The notes under the pieces are model-generated. The model did no database searches, had not been told where the DNA came from, and worked only from the letters and a program-made list of their open reading frames with translations. The position numbers and the translations under genes were made by a program. A DNA stretch of 64,000 nt from Streptomyces rugosispiralis (GTDB taxonomy: Bacteria > Actinomycetota > Actinomycetes > Streptomycetales > Streptomycetaceae): assembly GCF_024505145.1 (NCBI RefSeq), contig NZ_JANIAA010000004.1, positions 372,001 to 436,000 on the forward strand, written 5' to 3'. This document shows positions 17,948 to 25,994 of this stretch, piece by piece. Position 1 is the first letter of the stretch. Each line of letters begins with the position of its first letter.

Positions 17948-19435
17948 TCAGGACCTCAGAATGAAGGGATCCCCGGCGGGCTCCTCGCTGGTGTTGATCC
18001 AGACGCTCTTCAGCCGGGTGTACTCCCGGATCACCTCCGTGCCGTGCTCGGTCCCCATCCCGCTGGTCTTGAACCCGGCCCGGGGCGACATCGGCGACAT
18101 CGAGCGATAGGTGTTGGCCCACACCGTCCCGGCCTCCAGCCGCGCGGCCATCCGGTGCACCCGGTTCACATCCCGGGTCCACACGCCCGCCGCCAGGCCG
18201 TACGCGGAGTCGTTGGCGATCGCCAGGGCCTCCTCCTCGGAGCCGAAGGGCATGACGGTCGCGACCGGCCCGAAGATCTCCTCCTGGCAGATCCGCATCC
18301 CGTTGTCGGTGCCGGTGAAGACAGTGGGGGAGTAGAAGTACCCGTCGAGACCGGTCTCCGGCCGCCTGCCGCCGCAGACCACCTTTCCGCCCTCGGCCTG
18401 CCCCAGCTCGACATACGACTCGACCTTCTCCAGCTGCTCCGCGATGGCGAGCGGGCCGAGCTCGGTGGTCTCCGCCAGCGGATCGCCGATGCGGATCGTG
18501 GCCGCCCGCGCCGTCACCCGCTCCAGGACCTCGTCGTACACCTCCCGGTGCACCAGCACCCGGCTGCCCGCCACACAGGTCTGGCCCGCGGCCGCGAAGA
18601 CGCCCGCGATCACGCCCATGGCGGCCGAGCCCAGGTCGGCGTCCGGGAAGATGATGTTGGGCGACTTCCCGCCCAGTTCCAGGGTGCAGCCGATCAGCCG
18701 GTCGGCGCAGATGCGGGCGATCCGGCGGCCGGTCCCGCTGGAGCCGGTGAAGGTCACCTTGGACACGCCGTCGTGCTCGGTCAGCGGCCCGCCCGCCTCC
18801 GGGCCGTACCCGGTGACCACATTGACCACCCCCGGCGGGAACCCCGCCTCCTCGAAGAGCGGCGCGAGCGCCAGCAGCGAGGCCGAGGTGTGCTCCGAGG
18901 GCTTGACCACCACCGTGTTCCCCGCGGCCAGGGCCGGGGCCAGCTTGGTGGTGGTGAGCAGCAGCGGGGAATTCCAGGGGGTGATGGCGCCGACCACCCC
19001 CACCGGTTCGCGCAGGGTGTAGTTGAGCAGCTCGCGGCCGGCCCCGGGGATCACCTCGCCCTGGATCTTGTCGGCGAGTCCCGCGTAGTAATAGAAGTAC
19101 TCGGGCAGCCCGGCCAGCTGGGCCCGCATCTCGCGCAGCAGCTTGCCGTTGTCGAGGGTCTCGGTGCGGGCCAGCCGCTCCGCGTGCTCACCGATCAGAT
19201 CGCCCAGGTTCCGCAGCAGCCGACCGCGCCGGGTCTGGCTCAGATCGCGCCAGCGCGGATCCTCGAAGGCGGTGCGGGCGGCGCCCACCGCACGGTCCAC
19301 ATCGGCGGCGGTGCCGCGCGCCGCCTCGTACCAGGGCTCGGCGGTGGCCGGGTTGACGCTCGCGAAGTAGCCGCCTTCGGCGGGGGCGGTCCACTCGCCC
19401 GCGATGTAGTGGTCATGGCGCGGCAGGGGGTTCAT
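17948..19435 (-). CDS. NAD(P)-dependent aldehyde dehydrogenase
   Basis: The 495-residue ALDH superfamily protein has the catalytic Glu in LELGGK (about residue 250), the nucleophilic Cys in GQTCVAG (about 284), the NAD-binding FTGSSGTG and the C-terminal EEIFGPV. It is of the 5-carboxymethyl-2-hydroxymuconate semialdehyde/betaine aldehyde dehydrogenase type. Its ATG overlaps the stop of the alpha/beta hydrolase gene by four bases, which makes it the last gene of the minus-strand operon. The likely role is oxidising a terminal semialdehyde produced by upstream ring-cleaving steps; that role is inferred from order. Confidence 0.92.
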   Translation of the reverse strand: MNPLPRHDHYIAGEWTAPAEGGYFASVNPATAEPWYEAARGTAADVDRAVGAARTAFEDPRWRDLSQTRRGRLLRNLGDLIGEHAERLARTETLDNGKLLREMRAQLAGLPEYFYYYAGLADKIQGEVIPGAGRELLNYTLREPVGVVGAITPWNSPLLLTTTKLAPALAAGNTVVVKPSEHTSASLLALAPLFEEAGFPPGVVNVVTGYGPEAGGPLTEHDGVSKVTFTGSSGTGRRIARICADRLIGCTLELGGKSPNIIFPDADLGSAAMGVIAGVFAAAGQTCVAGSRVLVHREVYDEVLERVTARAATIRIGDPLAETTELGPLAIAEQLEKVESYVELGQAEGGKVVCGGRRPETGLDGYFYSPTVFTGTDNGMRICQEEIFGPVATVMPFGSEEEALAIANDSAYGLAAGVWTRDVNRVHRMAARLEAGTVWANTYRSMSPMSPRAGFKTSGMGTEHGTEVIREYTRLKSVWINTSEEPAGDPFILRS

Positions 19436-20376
19436 GAGCGGTGGGACTCCTGTCCGGTGGGGGCTCCGGGGTGGGTTCCGGCATGGCTTCCGTGGGTGCC
19501 GGGATGGGTTTCGGCGTGGCTTCCGTGGCTTCCGTGGCTGCCGGGGTGGCTTTCGGCGTGGCTTCCGGTCTGGGTGAGGATCACGTCGGCGAGTTCCCGG
19601 GGGCACTCCAGCGGCAGCAGATGGCGGGCGCCGGGCACGATCACCGCCCGGCCGCCGGGGATCCGCTCGGCCAGCCGGTGCGACATGGCCGGGGTCGAGC
19701 CGGGGTCCCGCTCGCCGGTCACCGCCACGGTGGGTGCGGCGATCCGCGGCAGCCACCGCCACAGCGCGGTGTCGGCGGTCCCGAACACCCGGTAACACGC
19801 CAGGTAGGAGGCCCGGTCGTTGGCCAGCAGGGTATCGAGCACCTGCCGCGCCAGCTCGGGGTCCTGGGCCCGCCAGGCGGGCGAGAACCAGCGGTCGACC
19901 GCCGCCCACGCCGCCGCCCCGAAGTCCTGGGCGGCCAGCTCCTGGCGGCGGGCCACCGCCGCCCGCTCCTCCTCCGACCGGCCCGCGACCGAGCTGACCA
20001 GGGTGAGCGAGGCGGTGAGCTCCGGCCGGTCAAGACCCAGCCGCTGGGCGACCAGGGCGCCGAGCGAGAAGCCGACCACATGCGTGGGGCCGCTCAGCAG
20101 CGCCCCCACATCGGCGGCCAGCTCGGCGAGCGACACCCCGGCCGCCGCGGCCGGGGAGGCGCCGTGGCCGCGCAGGTCGACCAGCGTCACCCGGTGCCGG
20201 GCCGCGAGGGCCGGGAGGCACCGGTCCCACATGCGGCGGTCGAGGCCGACGCCGTGCAGCAGCACCAGCTCCGGGCCGTCGCCGTGCGTTTCGTGGCTCA
20301 GCGCCACCGGGGCACCGTCCCGGGACGCCGGGACAGGCACCCGCGTGCCCGCGTCGGACCTGGCCTTGTCACTCAC
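19432..20376 (-). CDS. Alpha/beta hydrolase with His-rich repeat tail
   Basis: The 314-residue hydrolase has the nucleophile in GFSLG (about residue 103), the acid in GERDPG, the His in PGARHLLP and the oxyanion region LLHGVGLDRRMW. It resembles 3-oxoadipate enol-lactonase and RutD-like enzymes. The start is GTG 20376, seven bases after the preceding gene. The last 45 residues are a repetitive Ser/His/Gly/Thr/Pro stretch (SHPGSHGSHGSHAETHPG) that is not part of the fold and could bind metal. Within the operon it should hydrolyse an ester, lactone or acrylate-like intermediate. Confidence 0.88.
   Translation of the reverse strand: MSDKARSDAGTRVPVPASRDGAPVALSHETHGDGPELVLLHGVGLDRRMWDRCLPALAARHRVTLVDLRGHGASPAAAAGVSLAELAADVGALLSGPTHVVGFSLGALVAQRLGLDRPELTASLTLVSSVAGRSEEERAAVARRQELAAQDFGAAAWAAVDRWFSPAWRAQDPELARQVLDTLLANDRASYLACYRVFGTADTALWRWLPRIAAPTVAVTGERDPGSTPAMSHRLAERIPGGRAVIVPGARHLLPLECPRELADVILTQTGSHAESHPGSHGSHGSHAETHPGTHGSHAGTHPGAPTGQESHRS
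19475..19570 (-). repeat. Tandem repeats encoding the hydrolase His-rich tail
   Basis: Two closely similar 33-nt units (19492-19524 and 19534-19566) plus shorter fragments of the same motif encode the SH/TH/PG-rich C-terminus. All keep frame. Confidence 0.75.
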
Positions 20377-20383
20377 CGTTCGC

Positions 20384-20935
20384 TCACCGCTCCGTCGACA
20401 GCGGCGCCAGCCGGGCCTGGGGGCGGCCCTGGGCGGCCGCCGCGAGCCCGACGACGATCTCGTCGGCGCGTGGCCCGTCCGCCACCCGCACCTCGATGCT
20501 CTGGTGGTGCGAGCGGATGGTGGCGTCGGTGATGTGCTTGAGCGGGATGTCGAAGACCGTGCCCGCGGCGGCCCGCTTCTCCACGGCGGGGAGCAGCGTG
20601 GTGGCGTTCGCCGCGCGGCGGAAGTGGTCGCCGAACTTGAGGGTGTGGATCAGCGCGGAGCCGTGCTCGACCTCCCCGTCGAGCCCCACGATCGCGGCCT
20701 TCCCGTACGCCTCCACCGGCGCGCCCAGCGCCTCGACCACGCGCGGCGCCAGCAGCTCGCCCAGCTTCGGCGCCACCTCGTCGATCCCCGGCAGCAGATC
20801 CGCCACGAAGCCCCGACCGGCCCAGGGGTTCTCGATGACGGCGAGCACCACGGCCGTACGGGCGGGCGGGTCCACCGGGCGGCCGCCCTCGCTGTGGATG
20901 TCCTCGGTGAAGGTGATGATCTTGCGGATGTTCAC
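20384..20935 (-). CDS. 'Amino acid synthesis' family (PF06684-like) protein, copy 1
   Basis: The 183-residue protein shares with its neighbour the motifs ENPWAGRGFVADL, the block around GKAAIVGLDGEVEHG and IHTLKFG, characteristic of the DUF1185/AA_synth family, which has structures but no established reaction. Its GTG start overlaps the stop of copy 2 (GTGA at 20935-20932). The two copies differ in the region just before the C-terminal IEVRVADGPRADEIVV, so they probably form a heteromeric pair. Position between a flavin monooxygenase and a hydrolase implies a catabolic step, perhaps amide or ring hydrolysis; that is inference. Confidence 0.8.
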   Translation of the reverse strand: MNIRKIITFTEDIHSEGGRPVDPPARTAVVLAVIENPWAGRGFVADLLPGIDEVAPKLGELLAPRVVEALGAPVEAYGKAAIVGLDGEVEHGSALIHTLKFGDHFRRAANATTLLPAVEKRAAAGTVFDIPLKHITDATIRSHHQSIEVRVADGPRADEIVVGLAAAAQGRPQARLAPLSTER

Positions 20936-21540
20936 GTCACGGTCTCCAGGTCGTCCAGATCGGCGAGGCGGATGAGGGGGTCGGTGGCGCGGTCCCCGAT
21001 CCGGGCGTTGGGCCGGGGGCCGGACGCCCCGGCCGCGATGACGACGATCTCGTCCGGGCGGGGCGCGTCGGGGATGCGGATCTGGCAGGTCTGGTAGTGC
21101 GAGCGGGTCGCGGCCGCGGTCTTGTGCCACAGCGGCACGGTCAGCGGCTCACCGGCCGGAAGCCGGTCGTCGCTGAAGACGATGATCGAGGTGCCCTCGG
21201 TCAGCTCGCGGAAGACATTGCCGAAGAACGGGGTGTGGATCAGCGCGCCGCCGTGCTCGATCTCCCCGTCCAGGCCCACGATCGCGGCCTTGCCGAAGGA
21301 CTCGATCCGGTCCACCCCGCCCAGCGCCTCGCTGATCCGGTCGGTGAGCAGCCGGGCCAGCCCCGGTGCGATCCGCTCGACCTCGGGCCCCAGGTCGGCG
21401 ACGAAGCCGCCGCCGGCCCAGGGGTTGCTGATCACCGCGGCCGCCGCGACCCGGCGCACCGGCGCCGCGACCGGGCGGCCGAGCTCGAGCAGCAGCTCAT
21501 CGGCGACGGTGACGACCTTGCGCAGCCGTGCCTCAGCCAT
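20932..21540 (-). CDS. 'Amino acid synthesis' family (PF06684-like) protein, copy 2
   Basis: The 202-residue paralogue of the downstream gene has the same core (SNPWAGGGFVADL, the GKAAIVGLDGEIEHG block, IHTPFFG) and a longer C-terminal tail ending DLDDLETVT. The Asn-Pro-Trp-Ala-Gly and Gly-Leu-Asp-Gly-Glu-x-Glu-His-Gly blocks are invariant between copies and are the best active-site candidates. Its ATG lies inside the last codons of the LLM gene (eight-base overlap), showing tight translational coupling with the monooxygenase. Confidence 0.8.
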   Translation of the reverse strand: MAEARLRKVVTVADELLLELGRPVAAPVRRVAAAAVISNPWAGGGFVADLGPEVERIAPGLARLLTDRISEALGGVDRIESFGKAAIVGLDGEIEHGGALIHTPFFGNVFRELTEGTSIIVFSDDRLPAGEPLTVPLWHKTAAATRSHYQTCQIRIPDAPRPDEIVVIAAGASGPRPNARIGDRATDPLIRLADLDDLETVT

Positions 21541-22672
21541 GACCGCCACCGGTGGTGAACCGCGGCATGACCTTCTCGGCGAACAGCTCCAGGCTGCGCA
21601 TCGCGTTGCGGTGCGGCAGACCGGGGTGGGTGGTCCACAGCAGCAGATGCTCCAGGCCCACCTCGTCCCGCAGCTCGGCGATCTTCTCCGAGACGTACTC
21701 GGGGGTGCCGACCAGCAGATTGCGCCCCTGGAGGAAGTCGAAGGACAGCTCATGGGCGTCGGTGAGCTCCTCGCCCGCCTCCATGAGGTTGGACAGCCCC
21801 CGCCAGTGCATGATCCACCGGTAGGTGGTCATCAGCGCCTCTTCGAACTCGGCGCGTGCCTGCTCCATGGTGTCGGCGACATACACGTCGCGCACCAGGC
21901 CGATGCCCTCGCCCAGCGCGTACTCGCGCCCGGACGCCTGGCTCGCGGTGTCCCGGTACAGCTCGAACCGGTCCTTGAGCGCGGAGACCGGCGGCAGCCA
22001 GAAGAGCCCCTGGACACCGTCGGCCGCGGCAGACTTGATCGAGCGGGGGCTGTCGATCACCTGCCACAGCGGAGGGTGCGGCCGCTGCAGCGGAAACGGC
22101 GTGACCTGCATCTTGGTGATGACACCGGCATCCGTGTACTCCGCCGTGGCGGGGGAGAGGGGGTGGTTCCACTTCACCCCGGGGGCGGGGAACTCGTAGA
22201 ACCGGCCCTGGTGCGAGAAGAACTCGCCGCTCCACGCCTTGCGCAGCACCTCCACGGTCTCGTCGTACAGGGCGCGGTTCTGCTCCTGGTCGCGCGGATC
22301 GGCCAGGGCGTTGAGGTTGAGCGCCTCGCGGCCGTACAGCCCCCGGCCGAGGCCGACCTCGACCCGGCCCCCCGAGAGCTGGTCGAGCATCGCGATGTCC
22401 TCGGCGAGCCGCAGCGGATGCCAGAAGGTGGCGATCGAGGCCGCCTGGCCGATCCGGATGTGTTCGGTACGGGCGGCGATGTCCGCCCCCATCAGCACCG
22501 GGTTCGGGGTGATCTCGATCGCCTCGTGCCCGAAGTGGTGCTCGGTGTACCAGGTGGACCAGAAGCCCGCCCGGTCCGCGGTGACGGCGAACTCCCGGGC
22601 CTCGTCCATGACGTCGGCGTACTCGCCGAGACGGCCCGGGGCACCGAGGTTGTGGAATATCGAAAAGCGCAT
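21533..22672 (-). CDS. LLM-class flavin-dependent monooxygenase
   Basis: The 379-residue luciferase-like protein is full length for the FMNH2-dependent two-component monooxygenases (MRFSIFHNLG, TEHHFG, WHPLRLAEDIAMLDQLSGGRVEVGLGRGLYGRE split over two motifs, SPRSIKSAA, TPEYVSEKI). It is the first gene of the minus-strand operon and is divergent from a flavin reductase fusion that can supply FMNH2. In the Rut pathway an LLM enzyme opens the uracil ring; here the substrate is unknown, but an N-heterocycle or related compound imported by the NCS1 permease is a reasonable guess. Confidence 0.88.
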   Translation of the reverse strand: MRFSIFHNLGAPGRLGEYADVMDEAREFAVTADRAGFWSTWYTEHHFGHEAIEITPNPVLMGADIAARTEHIRIGQAASIATFWHPLRLAEDIAMLDQLSGGRVEVGLGRGLYGREALNLNALADPRDQEQNRALYDETVEVLRKAWSGEFFSHQGRFYEFPAPGVKWNHPLSPATAEYTDAGVITKMQVTPFPLQRPHPPLWQVIDSPRSIKSAAADGVQGLFWLPPVSALKDRFELYRDTASQASGREYALGEGIGLVRDVYVADTMEQARAEFEEALMTTYRWIMHWRGLSNLMEAGEELTDAHELSFDFLQGRNLLVGTPEYVSEKIAELRDEVGLEHLLLWTTHPGLPHRNAMRSLELFAEKVMPRFTTGGGHG

Positions 22673-22827
22673 TCAGCGTCCGTCCTGTTCTTCCGGCTCA
22701 CGCTGTGCCATGGCAGGGAGGCTAGGAGTCCATATCGGGCCCGTCAAGGGTCAACGGCAGGGAAACAACCTTGACCTGTGCCTTTGGTGAGCGCTCGGAA
22801 CTTTCTCGGCTCATCTGTCCCAAGGTG

Positions 22828-22856
22828 TTGACAGTCGCCGATGGCCTTTCTACGGT
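22828..22856 (+). promoter_or_regulatory. Promoter of the SnoaL/flavin-reductase gene
   Basis: TTGACA (22828-22833) and TACGGT (22851-22856) are 17 bp apart, the same boxes and spacing as the GH2 promoter. The start should fall near 22862, inside the operator. Confidence 0.8.
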
Positions 22857-22872
22857 CCTCTGCCATACAAGA
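22856..22872. promoter_or_regulatory. Second GntR-type operator, on the transcription start
   Basis: The site matches 13 of 17 positions of the palindrome upstream of the GntR gene, including an unbroken TGCCATACAA (22861-22870). One half is degenerate. Its position over the start site fits repression, and it could also serve the divergent LLM operon. Confidence 0.65.
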
Positions 22873-22892
22873 GCTGACTGAGGGAAGACGTC

Positions 22893-23810
22893 ATGACGCA
22901 CACTCTTGACCGCACCGCCCGCATCCGCTCCACCTGGCAGGCGGTCTGGGACCGGGGCCAGGTCGACGCGCTCGACCAGTTGCTCAGCCCCGCCTATGTA
23001 CGCCGCCGCGGGCCCGCCGCGGCCCCCCAGGACCGGGAGCAGTTCAAGGAGTCCATCCGCGCCATCCGCCAGGCGTTTCCCGATCTCCGCACCGAGATCG
23101 AGGACATCGTCGAGGACGGCGAGTCGCTGGCGATCCGCTGGCGCAGCACCGGCAGCCACACCGGCGACTTCCTCGGGGTCCCGGCCACCGGCAGGCCGGT
23201 CGAGGTCTCCGGCGCCACCTTCACCCGCTTCGACCACGGTGTGGTCAGCGAGGAGTGGGTGACCTGGGACCCGCGCCAGCTGCTGGAGGCGCTCGGGATC
23301 ATCACCACCACCCAGCGGGCGGCCGTCGACGCCGATGTGGTCCGTGGTGTGCACCGCAAGTTCATCACCGGTGTCACCGTCGTGACCTGCGACGACGACG
23401 GCAAGCCCCGGGGGCTCGCGGTGAACGCGTTCGCCAGCATCTCACTGGATCCTCCCATGGTGCTGGTCTGCGTGCAGCGCACCTCCACGACCCACCCCGC
23501 GCTGCACCGGGCGAGCCATCTGGGGATCAACATCCTCGCCGCCGGCCAGCTCGATGTGGCCAAGACCTTCGCCTCCAAGGCGGACGACAAGTTCGCCGGG
23601 CTGTCCTGGACCCCCGGTGAGTTCGGCGTCCCGCTGATCGACCGGTCCTGCGCCCAGCTCGAGGTGGAGATCGGCGAGCGGCTGGAGGCCGGCAGCCACA
23701 CCGTCTTCACCGGCCGGGTGGTGTCCGCCCGCCATGAGGAGCTGGCCCCGCTGGTCTACAGCGGTGGCGGCTTCTTCGACATCTCCCAGACCGCGCCGCT
23801 GCCGTGGTGA
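22893..23810 (+). CDS. SnoaL-like domain fused to a flavin reductase
   Basis: The 305-residue fusion has an N-terminal SnoaL/ester-cyclase-like alpha+beta barrel (about 1-130: RSTWQAVWDRGQVDALDQLLSP, GDFLGVPATGRPVEVSG) and a C-terminal RutF/HpaC-type FMN reductase (about 145-300: FITGVTVVTC, LAVNAFASISLDPPMVLVCV, FFDISQTAPLPW). The reductase would feed reduced flavin to the divergent LLM monooxygenase. The SnoaL part could protect, bind or rearrange the substrate or product. The direct fusion is unusual and looks genuine because one continuous frame with consistent codon use covers both halves. Confidence 0.88.
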   Translation: MTHTLDRTARIRSTWQAVWDRGQVDALDQLLSPAYVRRRGPAAAPQDREQFKESIRAIRQAFPDLRTEIEDIVEDGESLAIRWRSTGSHTGDFLGVPATGRPVEVSGATFTRFDHGVVSEEWVTWDPRQLLEALGIITTTQRAAVDADVVRGVHRKFITGVTVVTCDDDGKPRGLAVNAFASISLDPPMVLVCVQRTSTTHPALHRASHLGINILAAGQLDVAKTFASKADDKFAGLSWTPGEFGVPLIDRSCAQLEVEIGERLEAGSHTVFTGRVVSARHEELAPLVYSGGGFFDISQTAPLPW

Positions 23811-23891
23811 GACACCGCCACCCCGATCCGCGGCGCCACCGGCCCCCCGCCACCCCCTGACGCCCACTCCTCCCGTCCCAGGAGCACGCCC

Positions 23892-25319
23892 ATGACCCAC
23901 GACGACACGGCGCCGGTGTACGGCAGCGCGGTCACCAAGGTGGAGCCCTTCGGGGTCGACCACATCCCCGACAACGAGCGGCACGGCAAGCCCAGTTCGC
24001 AGTTCTTCGTCTGGTTCGCCGCCGGTCTCAACTTCCCCATCATCCTGCTCGGGTTCAGCGCGGTCGGGCTCGGCCTCAGCTTCGGCGCCGCCGTCGCCGC
24101 CATCGTGGCCGGCGCGGGTCTCGGCTCGCTGCTGATGGCCGTGATGTCCCGGATGGGCGTACGGCTGGGGGTGCCCCAGCAGATCCAGGCGCGGGGCCCG
24201 CTCGGCTTCTTCGGCAACTTCCTGCCGGTGGCGTACATCAATGTGTTCGCCGGGGTCGGCTGGGCCGCCGTGACCGTGATCCTCGGTGGCAAGGCCATCT
24301 CCGAGCTGACCCATCTGCCCTTCTGGGTCTGCGGACTGGCGCTCACCCTGGTCGAGCTGGTGGTGTCCATCTACGGCTACAACATGATCAATTTCCTGCA
24401 GCGGGTGCTGACCTACATCCTCACCCCGCTGTTCGTGATGATCACGGTGGTGGCCCTGGTGCGGGGCGCGGGCACCTTCGACGCCAATCCGAAGGCGGCG
24501 GACTACGTCGGCTCCACCGGCGGCTGGATCACCTTCTGCGGCTGGTTCCTGTCCTTCCTCGTCGCCTGGGCGCCGTTCGCCTCGGACTACTCGCGCTATC
24601 TGCCCGACTCGCCGGGCGTGGTGAAGCGCACCGCCTGGTACACCGGGCTCGGCAACTTCGTCACCATCTGCTGGCTCGGCATCCTCGGGGTGCTCCTCGG
24701 CTCCAATGCCACCAGCACCGACTCCATCACCGCCCTGCACCAGCTGACCGGGCCGTTCGCCATCCCCGCCCTGATCGCCATCGGGCTCTCGGCGCTCGCG
24801 CAGAACTTCCTCAATGTCTACGGCGGCGCGATCTCCGTCCAGACCCTGAAGGTGCCGGTCACCCGGACCCAGGCCGTCACCCTGATCTGCGCGCTGGCGT
24901 ATGTGATCAGCCTGTGGGGGCACTCCGGGGTCGAGGACAAGTTCTCGGTGTTCCTCAACCTCACCGCGTACTTCATCGCGCCGTTCGCCACCGTGCTGCT
25001 GCTCGACTACCACCTGGGCGGCCGCTCCGACGCCGGCCGGATCGCCGAGCTGTACGACCGCGGACGGGTGCTCTCCTGGGGCTTCGTCGCCTGGGTCGGC
25101 GGGGTGCTGGCCTCGGTGCCGTTCTGGCAGTCCGACCTCTACACCGGGGCGTTCGCCTCGGCGTATCCGCACGCGGGCGATCTGAGCATGCTCGTAGCGG
25201 CGGGCGCCTCGGCGGTGTTCTATCTGCTGACCTACCGGCTGCGGCCGCTGTGGACGCGGGACACCCCCGCCACGGCCGAGCCCCAGCCGGAGAAGACGGC
25301 GGCGGTGGCGGGCTCCTGA
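23892..25319 (+). CDS. NCS1-family nucleobase/cation symporter
   Basis: The 475-residue membrane protein has about twelve hydrophobic segments and family hallmarks in TM1-3 (QFFVWFAAGLNFPIILLGFS, GVPQQIQARGPLGFFGN) and TM6 (FLVAWAPFASDYSRYLP). NCS1 carriers import cytosine, purines, allantoin, hydantoins, uracil or thiamine. Its presence 80 bases after the flavin reductase gene suggests it takes up the substrate of the cluster, pointing to a nitrogen heterocycle. The exact ligand cannot be read from the sequence. Confidence 0.9.
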   Translation: MTHDDTAPVYGSAVTKVEPFGVDHIPDNERHGKPSSQFFVWFAAGLNFPIILLGFSAVGLGLSFGAAVAAIVAGAGLGSLLMAVMSRMGVRLGVPQQIQARGPLGFFGNFLPVAYINVFAGVGWAAVTVILGGKAISELTHLPFWVCGLALTLVELVVSIYGYNMINFLQRVLTYILTPLFVMITVVALVRGAGTFDANPKAADYVGSTGGWITFCGWFLSFLVAWAPFASDYSRYLPDSPGVVKRTAWYTGLGNFVTICWLGILGVLLGSNATSTDSITALHQLTGPFAIPALIAIGLSALAQNFLNVYGGAISVQTLKVPVTRTQAVTLICALAYVISLWGHSGVEDKFSVFLNLTAYFIAPFATVLLLDYHLGGRSDAGRIAELYDRGRVLSWGFVAWVGGVLASVPFWQSDLYTGAFASAYPHAGDLSMLVAAGASAVFYLLTYRLRPLWTRDTPATAEPQPEKTAAVAGS

Positions 25320-25400
25320 CGCGGCGTCGGCGAACCGGGGCGGGCGGTGTCGCGAACGGCGGTGCCGCCCGCCCCGGTTCGCGCCACCGGCCTCGCCCCG

Positions 25401-25895
25401 CTACCGCCTCCGGCGCGAGGGCGCGGGGCGCTCGGCGGGGGCGGGGTCGATACAGCGCGACTGGGCGTGTTCGTACACCATCGTGCTCTGCACATCCGCC
25501 ACCTCACGGCGCTCGGTGAGGCGGTCGATGACGAACGCGTACAGCCCATTGGTGTCCGGCACCGCCACATGGATGAGGAAGTCATGGGGGCCGGAGGTGA
25601 CGAACAGCCCGATGGTCTCCGGCAGCTGCGCGGCCCATTCCCGGAACCCCTCGATGACCGGCCGGGACGGCGGGCGGATCCGCACCGAGATCAGCGCCTG
25701 CACGGGGCGGCCGACCGCCTCCAGGTCGACGGCGGCGTGATAGCCGCTGATGATGCCGCGCTCCCGCAGCGCCCGGACCCGCTCCAGCGAAGTCGACGGC
25801 GAGACTCCCGTGCGCAGGGCCAGCTCGCGATTGGTCTGGCGTGCATCGTTCTGCAGCTCCCGCAGAAGAGCGCGGTCGAGTGCATCAAGTTCCAC
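25401..25895 (-). CDS. Lrp/AsnC-family transcriptional regulator
   Basis: The 164-residue protein has an N-terminal helix-turn-helix (LDALDRALLRELQNDARQTN, then ELALRTGVSPSTSLERVRAL) and a RAM ligand domain (ALISVRIRPPSR, TSGPHDFLIHVAVPD). I chose GTG 25895 because AAGGAAG lies seven bases upstream; a longer in-frame extension to 25980 has no ribosome-binding site. It is divergent from a DUF2000 gene about 100 bp away, the likely target. A Pro/Arg-rich tail follows the domain. Confidence 0.88.
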   Translation of the reverse strand: MELDALDRALLRELQNDARQTNRELALRTGVSPSTSLERVRALRERGIISGYHAAVDLEAVGRPVQALISVRIRPPSRPVIEGFREWAAQLPETIGLFVTSGPHDFLIHVAVPDTNGLYAFVIDRLTERREVADVQSTMVYEHAQSRCIDPAPAERPAPSRRRR

Positions 25896-25994
25896 GAAAG
25901 CGCTTCCTTGCCTGAGAAAATTCGGCGAGCCATGCTCCGGCTCGGATGGATGGGTACCGTCCACCACATTAGCCATCGACAAGGAGCAGCGCTG

